A DNA stretch of 64,000 bases. Source: Glandiceps talaboti (lineage: Eukaryota; Hemichordata; Enteropneusta; Spengelidae). Both the position numbers and the translations under genes were made by a program. The stretch covers positions 12,474,546 through 12,538,545 of the forward strand of contig NC_135557.1 of assembly GCF_964340395.1 (NCBI RefSeq). The letters are read 5' to 3'. Positions 56,620 through 64,000 of the stretch are shown here, one piece after another. Position 1 is the first letter of the stretch; the number at the start of each line of letters is the position of its first letter. The notes under the pieces were generated by a model. The model saw only the letters and a program-made list of their open reading frames with translations, did not search any database and had not been told where the DNA came from.

Positions 56620-57540
56620 AAAATGACATTTTAAGTAAATTAAATTACCTTGTACATTGCCTGGAGATGATTTTCGATTTTTGATTCCAGACGTTCGAAT
56701 TCATATATCTCTTATGGTGAGAAGATAAATAGCATGTGAATGGTGTTGAGGCGTATGATAAAACATACATCACAAATAAAACTAACAAGTGAACTCTAAA
56801 AACAATATTTCATTATAATGAGATCGTTGGTTTTAAAATAATGATGGCGGATAATGTATCCGGCGCGGCTTGGAATCTCTTATAGTAGTAACTATGGAAA
56901 CAGTACACGAGTAACCATGGTGAAAAGCATAGTACGTTTCCACTGATGTATCCCAAAGCTCCAAATTTCCATAATAATTCATTAGGTCGCGGGATATTAC
57001 AAACATCGCTACGTTATTTTGCAGCTCATTATTAGGATGAAGCTTATCTTTATCTGAGTAAGTTCAGAATCGATATAATTATATAATTTGCTCAGTTTTA
57101 CTTGTACATGTGTAATTGTATTATTCCCAATATTGTGCTTCATTCAGCAATATTTTGATTTTTTTCGACTCATAGTAACAAGGCCCCGTATATTACTTGT
57201 ATATCTACCTCGACTGAATAAAGATTCACGTTGGAATATTACCAATTTCCTGGTTACAAAAAGGTAAAAGCTGTATTCCCCTCTATTGTGAAATAGGACA
57301 GTGAAGATCGATGGTTCTGTCATTTATCTATTTGAAAAGTGCGACATGCAAATACCTATTAAGACGAATCCCTTGAAATAAAACCTTATTTTGTGTATAA
57401 GAACTATAACTAGAATTAAATCTACTTCATATGATATGTACACGTAACTGTATTGCATATTCCACACGTCTTTTTATACACATAATTACCCTTTCAATTA
57501 ATACATCTTGCTGGTATGACGGAGGAAACCGAGCTTTCGG
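56620..57540. other. Spacer, no gene recognised
   Basis: AT-rich; nothing beyond short chance frames. Confidence 0.5.
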
Positions 57541-57549
57541 TGAAATACG

Positions 57550-57950
57550 ATAGACCACAGCCATGTACCAACTATGTTAGCATAGCTGTAACAGAGGTAT
57601 TTTTCACAACCATGTACCAGCTATGTGAGCAATGCTAGTCAGATATGAACAAAAGGGTTGCTACAGGGTATCATTCCACCATAGCTGTTACATGTATGTG
57701 CTAGGTGTGCAGTACACCGCTATGGTACTGGGATGTGCAAAATAGTCTTAGTACAGAGGCGGTATTCCACATCCATGCAACAGGCATGTTGTTCACAACC
57801 ATGTACCAGGGCTGTGGAAAAATATACCCTATAACAGGGCTGTGAGGCATACAGCTGGTACATAGCTGTGCTCTAGCACTAGGATGTGGCGACATCCTTG
57901 CTCTAGGATGTGCACATCCTAGTGCTAGAATGTACAAGGTTTCCTGTGTG
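57550..57950. repeat. Internally repetitive patch with palindrome
   Basis: Repeated ACCATGTACCAGCTATGTGA-type words (57562, 57612, 57800) and an inverted pair CTAGCACTAGGATGTG / CACATCCTAGTGCTAG at 57873-57928. Probably a decayed mobile element. Confidence 0.6.
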
Positions 57951-57959
57951 ATGCGACAT

Positions 57960-59208
57960 GTTGATATAATAAATAAGCTATTGAATGGACATTATACTCA
58001 CAGTAGGGTGAAGTTTCTGACAGCTATTTTATTCTCGAGTGTTCACACACGATATGATTACAGGTAAACAAAGGTAACACTAACATGTACACCAACAGTA
58101 TAGGTTGAATACTGGTTTAGATATTTTGCACCTGTTTGTCCATTCCTTTCAACAGATGTCATTTCTATATTTTGTTGTACATTTTATTGTCTGTCACTTA
58201 TGTCTGTGCTTCTCTTTGTATGTTCTCATCTAGCCTGTTCACGGCACTTATGGTATATTTCGTTTAATCTCCTGTATCTTCGCCTGTGACTAGATTTGCA
58301 AAAAAAAGCTGATAATACTTGTTTGAAAATCATAATGCATAATTGCCCAATCAACGTTTTCGTCACTCGTAGTTGTCCCATTATAATTATTTAGATGAAG
58401 TGATATGCAGATGAAGATATAAATGCAACTGAGATGGACAAGGCTCTATACATGTAAGGGTAATGTGAACTCATTTGTCTGTGTGTCTTTCTGCATACCA
58501 ATTATGCGTTGGGATTTTCAAACCGTATTATCAGCTTTTCGCAACAGGGAACTTTCAATCCAGACTGAGCATGGGATTATCTGTGGTTATCGTAATACCT
58601 AATCTGGAGCTACCGATAAAATTAACCTCCCACAATGGTCAGGGTAACTATGAATTGATTATTTGTGGTTACAAACAATGCAACAATATTGTTTACAATA
58701 TCAATTTGAGTAGTATTTATTATCGCATTTCCCATGATGCAACATTCAACATGGCAGGTTTGCAAGTTCCCTATTAAAATCACAAGCGGAGGTATGCCGG
58801 GGAGACTATGGTACATTTGTCAGATGAGGATGCAATACACTGTTTACGTCACTATAACAGTTGGGGTTCACTGATTGGATGAACAACATTTTGTGCTGAT
58901 TGATGAGGGACTTTGACCAGGCGTGGTTTAGATAGAAACCACGTTGGCATCGAGACAAATGCTGCCTGTACATCCTCTGCAACCACAGAATCTCTTTGTA
59001 CTGCCACGATAAACAGATTACAAGGCCAAGCAATGTAATAACTTGCAGCAATCTCCCACTCTTTGCCTGGTATTCCTTATGTTCTGTTTTTTTTTATTTC
59101 TTATACTTTATTTTCATTTTTTCCTGTATCTATTCCGTGTATATGTAATATAGTTATTTTAATTTTATCGCAATTGCCCGAAACAAACATTTTAAGAAAA
59201 TGACATAA
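57960..59208. other. Spacer, no gene recognised
   Basis: A 100-codon frame at 58475-58777 has no recognisable family. Otherwise AT-rich non-coding. Confidence 0.45.
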
Positions 59209-62092
59209 GCTAGACACAAATTACAACTTTTATTACTATGGAAAATGTGCTATCAACAAACTATATATGCTAGACAAATTAAAACTTTTATTACTATGGA
59301 AAATGTGCTATCAACAGACTAAATAAGCTAGACACAAATCAAATCTTTTATTAATATGGAAAATGTGCTATCGACAAACTATATACGCTAGACACAAATT
59401 AAAACTTTTATTACTATGGAAAATGTGCTATCGACAAACTATATAAGCTAGACAAAAATTAAAACTTTTATTACTATGGAAAATGTGCTATCAACAAACT
59501 ATATATGCTAGACAAAAATTAAAACTTTTATTACTATGGAAAATGTGCTATCAACAAACTATATAAGCTAGACAAAAATTAAAACTTTTATTACTATGGA
59601 AAATGTGCTATCGACAAACTATATAAGCTAGACAAAAATTAAAACTTTTATTACTATGGAAAATGTGCTATCGATAAACTATATAAGCTAGACAAAAATT
59701 AAAACTTTTATTACTATGGAAAATGTGCTATCGATAAACTATATAAGCTAGACACAAATTACAACTTTTATTACTATGGAAAATGTGCTATCGACAAACT
59801 GTATATGCTAGACAAATTAAAACTTTTATTACTATGGAAAATGTGCTATCGACAAACTATATAAGCAAGACACAAATTAAAACTTTCATTGCTATGGAAA
59901 ATGTGCTATCAACAAACTATATATGCTAGACAAATTAAATCTTTTATTACTATGGAAAATGTGCTATCGACAAACTATATAAGCTAGACACAAATTAAAA
60001 CTTTTATTACTATGGAAAATGTGCTATCAACAAACTATATATGCTAGACAAATTAAAACTTTTATTACTATGGAAAATGTGCTATCAACAAACTATATAT
60101 GCTAGACAAATTAAAACTTTTATTACTATGGAAAATGTGCTATCGACAAACTATATAAGCAAGACACAAATTAAAACTTTTATTACTATGGAAAATGTGC
60201 TATCAACAGACTATATATGCTAGACACAAATTAAAACTTTTATTACTATGGAAAATGTGCTATCAACAAACTGTATAAGCTAGACACAAATTAAAACTTT
60301 TATTACTATGGAAAATGTGCTATCAACAGACTATATATGCTAGACACAAATTAAAACTTTTATTACTATGGAAAATGTGCTATCAACAAACTATATAAGC
60401 TAGACACAAATTAAAACTTTTATTACTATGGAAAATGTGGTATCAACAAACTATATAAGCTAGACACAAATTAAAACTTTTATTACTATGGAAAATGTGC
60501 TATCAACAGACTGTATAAGCTAGACACAAATTAAAACTTTTATTACTATGGAAAATGTGCTATCAACAGACTGTATAAGCTAGACACAAATTAAAACTTT
60601 TATTACTATGGAAAATGTGCTATCGATAAACTATATAAGCTAGACACAAATTAAAACTTTTATTACTATGGAAAATGTGCTATCAACAAACTATATATGC
60701 TAGACAAATTAAAACTTTTATTACTATGGAAAATGTGCTATCGACAAACTATATAAGCTAGACACAAATTAAAACTTTTATTACTATGGAAAATGTGCTA
60801 TCAACAGACTATATATGCTAGACACAAATTAAATCTTTTATTACTATGGAAAATGTGCTATCAACAGACTATATAAGCTAGACGCAAATAAAACTTTTTT
60901 TACTATGGAAAATGTGCTATCAACAGACTAAATAAGCTGGACACAAATTAAATCTTTTATTAATATGGAAAATGTGCTATCGACAAACTATATAAGCTAG
61001 ACACAAATTAAAACTTTTATTACTATGGAAAATGTGCTATCGATAAACTATATAAGCTAGACACAAATTAAAACTTTTATTACTATGGAAAATGTGCTAT
61101 CAACAGACTATATATGCTAGACACAAATTAAATCTTTTATTAATATGGAAAATGTGCTATCGACAAACTGTATAAGCTAGACACAAATTAAAACTTTTAT
61201 TACTATGGAAAATGTGCTATCAACAAACTATATATGCTAGACAAATTAAAACTTTTATTACTATGGAAAATGTGCTATCGACAAACTATATATGCTAGAC
61301 AAATTAAAACTTTTATTACTATGGAAAATGTGCTATCAACAAACTATATAAGCTAGACACAAATTAAAACTTTTATTACTATGGAAAATGTGCTATCGAC
61401 AGACTATATATGCTAGACAAATTAAAACTTTTATTACTATGGAAAATGTGCTATCAACAGACTATATATGCTAGACACAAATTAAATCTTTTATTACTAT
61501 GGAAAATGTGCTATCGACAAACTATATAAGCTAGACACAAATTAAAACTTTTATTACTATGGAAAATGTGCTATCAACAAACTATATAAGCTAGACACAA
61601 ATTAAAACTTTTATTACTATGGAAAATGTGCTATCAACAGACTATATATGCTAGACACAAATTAAATCTTTTATTAATATGGAAAATGTGCTATCGACAA
61701 ACTGTATAAGCTAGACACAAATTAAAACTTTTATTACTATGGAAAATGTGCTATCAACAAACTATATATGCTAGACAAATTAAAACTTTTATTACTATGG
61801 AAAATGTGCTATCGACAAACTATATATGCTAGACAAATTAAAACTTTTATTACTATGGAAAATGTGCTATCGACAAACTATATAAGCTAGACACAAATTA
61901 AAACTTTTATTACTATGGAAAATGTGCTATCGACAAACTATATAAGCAAGACACAAATTAAAACTTTCATTGCTATGGAAAATGTGCTATCAACAAACTA
62001 TATAAGCTAGACACAAATTATTGCTACGGAAAACGTGCTATAGACAAACTATATAAGCTAGATACAGATTAAAACTATTATTATTATGGTAA
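59209..62092. repeat. 60/57-bp satellite array, about 48 units
   Basis: Units TTTATTACTATGGAAAATGT ... GCTATC(G/A)ACAAACTATAT AAGCTAGACACAAATTAAAAC, mostly 60 bp. A 57-bp class carries TAGACAAATT and usually ATATGC. Unit identity is high. A block of four distinctive units at ~61087-61310 recurs in the same order at ~61621-61850, so parts of the array were duplicated as larger blocks. The last units (from ~62010) are diverged. The short frame at 60041-60223 is not a gene. Confidence 0.97.
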
Positions 62093-62892
62093 TTCCCCCA
62101 TGGAACAGCCGTTATGTTTACAGTCAATTGTGTACAGGACAATAGCTCTGCATTCCCGAGGTAATTTACGGTGGTTGCCCATCAACAGTCTCCAGAAGCA
62201 ATCATTTGAAAATGTCATCCCTAAACTCTTGCTTTGGTGCATCTTACCTTAAATTAAAAAGTCCAGCCAGATCTATTGACATTCCAATACAAAGAGAGTC
62301 AAAACTAAATGTTCAAGGGTGAAACGAATTCATCTCTAGAGGTTTTCCCATAAACCCTTGCAGGATATCTCCCAAATGGCTGAACATATCAAGTGCAGTA
62401 GGACATCTTTACAAGATTTCAAAGATATTAAAGTCAGTTACCAAGTTGTTATTTATCATCCGAAAAAATATGTAAGTTGACAGTAGTAGTCAATTATTAT
62501 AAGTTTAACTGGACCTTTCCTTTAGAGCAGATTTTCAACTTTTTGAAAAGGTAATTTTTTCGTTAAAACAGCAATATCATATTAGTTTGATACTTTATAT
62601 GCACTGTCACCAATTTATTGCACATATGACATACATGATTAGTTTGTAAATCTGTTCAGCGTTCACTGGACACATCCTGGTGTTACATCTCTGTCATAGT
62701 CCTCTAATGATGCATTAGATGTAATTTCATAGAACTTACTCGCAAGGTCATAACTTATAGATTCTTTCCTTTCTAATTGCCCGGGAAGTTAACATGTTGT
62801 GGCTGTACATGTTGCTGTCTTGTTAAGGTAAGTAAATAAGTGTTGTTTTCCAAGTCAGCACACGAGACATTGGGGTTTGGTGAAACTACACA
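62093..62892. other. 3' flank of the GPCR gene, no other gene seen
   Basis: AT-rich; no clear exon. It should contain the 3'UTR of the minus-strand receptor. Confidence 0.5.
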
Positions 62893-63972
62893 TCATGGTG
62901 AATGTTCTAACGGTACAACGTTTATCCTGATGGTGTTGCGACAGTTGCCCCTAAAGACATCGGGTCCTTTCTTTCTCTTTACGTTATGCCATAGTTGTTT
63001 CATTCTCCCGATAATTTGATTGTTCCTGACAACATATACCAATGGATTAATCACAGGTGGACAATTCGAAACGATGGACGCAATCCGATGAAACGTGTAG
63101 GGTAACGCGTTACAAGAGGTACCACCAAATATCACAACGATGGCCGTCGGGATGAAGCATACTGTGAAACTCGCCACGATAATGACCAACCCACCTACCA
63201 CTTTACGGTTCTCTTTTACCCGTCGAAGTCTTTTAGCTTTCTCAGCTGGCGTCAGGTCTCTCGGATCTAACGGCTCAAGACGCCGATGTTGGCGGTGAAT
63301 TGCACGAGCGATGAGCACGAAACTGACGATAATGGCGGCATAGGGGAACAAAATCCCGGAAACTACCGGATAAATAAAAGCGTCCGCGTCTAAATGACAT
63401 GAAAAATACCTCACGTCGTAGGCAACTTTATATTCTTCTAAAATCGATGGCATAATGATGCCAACGGATGTAAACCATATCAGGAATACCATTGCCATGA
63501 CTCTCTTTGTGGAAAACACTCTATCGTAGTGAACACATCTACAAACGAGGCAATAATTATGCAAGGCTAAAGACATCATGGAGAAGATGACCACGCTGCC
63601 AAAACAGTATTTCAGCAAAGCGACAACCCTGCACAACACCATATTATATTGTAATGAGTGTCTCTGAACCAGTGAACTCAGTAAAAACGGTTGATACAAA
63701 GACGACATTAGAAAGTCGCTCACAGTCAGGTTTAGAACCAAAATTAGATATCCCCGTCTTCTGAAGCCTTTGAACAATAAGTAACAGCCAGCTAAGAGTA
63801 TCGCTAAATTACCGATGCAACCGACGAACGATAGTACGAACATGATTATGGCTTGAGGAACAACCGCCAACATCCTCTCGTTCGTGTCTGGTACACAAAT
63901 ATTGACTGCTGGAAAATCCTCAACAGTATGGTTCCAGTGGCTAATGTTCTCGGACCCAGTCACACTATCCAT
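62893..63972 (-). CDS. Intronless rhodopsin-family (class A) GPCR, 359 aa
   Basis: Plasma-membrane seven-helix receptor. N-terminal sites N9 (NIS) and N14 (NHT) fit extracellular N-glycosylation. TM1 includes FVLSFVGCIGNLAILLAG (GN1.50). TM2 NLTVSDFLMSSLYQPF has the conserved Asp. Cysteines before TM3 (LCRVVALLKY) and in loop 2 (FSCHLDAD) can form the usual disulfide. TM6 is KVVGGLVIIVASFTVCFIPT (CFxP, not CWxP) and TM7 ends PPVINPLVYVV (NPxxY). The TM3 end reads ALHNYCLVCRCVHYDRVF: H-N-Y stands where D/E-R-Y is expected. Overall look is that of the orphan GPR84/Moody/Tre1-like groups expanded in marine deuterostomes; the ligand is unknown. It is whole, with ATG at 63972 and the stop at 62893-62895. 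Confidence 0.93.
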   Translation of the reverse strand: MDSVTGSENISHWNHTVEDFPAVNICVPDTNERMLAVVPQAIIMFVLSFVGCIGNLAILLAGCYLLFKGFRRRGYLILVLNLTVSDFLMSSLYQPFLLSSLVQRHSLQYNMVLCRVVALLKYCFGSVVIFSMMSLALHNYCLVCRCVHYDRVFSTKRVMAMVFLIWFTSVGIIMPSILEEYKVAYDVRYFSCHLDADAFIYPVVSGILFPYAAIIVSFVLIARAIHRQHRRLEPLDPRDLTPAEKAKRLRRVKENRKVVGGLVIIVASFTVCFIPTAIVVIFGGTSCNALPYTFHRIASIVSNCPPVINPLVYVVRNNQIIGRMKQLWHNVKRKKGPDVFRGNCRNTIRINVVPLEHSP

Positions 63973-64000
63973 TTCAAATGTATGCTAAAAAACCCTTACT

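Noticed and set aside
60041-60223. 60-codon frame in the satellite
   Set aside because: It spans three satellite units, and neighbouring units interrupt it.
59209-62092. CRISPR-like regular repeat array
   Set aside because: Units are contiguous 60/57-bp copies with no unique spacers, in an animal genome; this is a satellite.

Overview
The window is animal nuclear DNA: AT-rich, with long introns, intronless spacer, many short palindromic transposons, tRNA-derived SINEs, LINE scraps and minisatellites. Gene content and the frequent TACATGTA-type low-complexity sequence suggest a marine invertebrate, probably a non-vertebrate deuterostome (hemichordate or cephalochordate). That placement is inference.

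Layout. (1) 1013-2440, plus: the last two exons found of a WSCD-like sulfotransferase. (2) 2441-8456: spacer with a SINE, a 31-bp repeat array and MITEs. (3) 8457-29815, minus: a 20-exon gene that I assembled with consistent splice sites and phases into a 1,799-residue protein. Its N-terminal third matches the cilia protein DNAAF8 (C16orf71/Daap1). Its C-terminal two thirds contain five nucleoside-diphosphate-kinase-like modules, and the fourth keeps the catalytic histidine. (4) 29816-32462: the head-to-head promoter region, with a likely noncoding first exon for each gene. (5) 32463-43353, plus: ANKS3, 11 coding exons, about 871 residues, six ankyrin repeats, a SAM domain and a coiled coil. 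(6) 43354-62892: about 19.5 kb without a recognisable host gene, holding LINE fragments, a 0.44-kb direct repeat pair, a CpG-rich patch and a 2.9-kb satellite of 60/57-bp units. (7) 62893-63972, minus: an intronless class-A GPCR.

DNAAF8 and ANKS3 are both cilium-related (dynein-arm assembly factor; nephronophthisis-linked scaffold). As I recall, they are also head-to-head neighbours in the human genome, so this is probably an ancient divergent pair. The most unusual structural signal is repeated tandem duplication of exon 3' ends, mostly together with their splice donors, into the following intron. It occurs at DNAAF8 exon 11 and ANKS3 coding exons 1, 3 and 5. At ANKS3 coding exon 1 it gives five in-phase alternative donors 57 bp apart.
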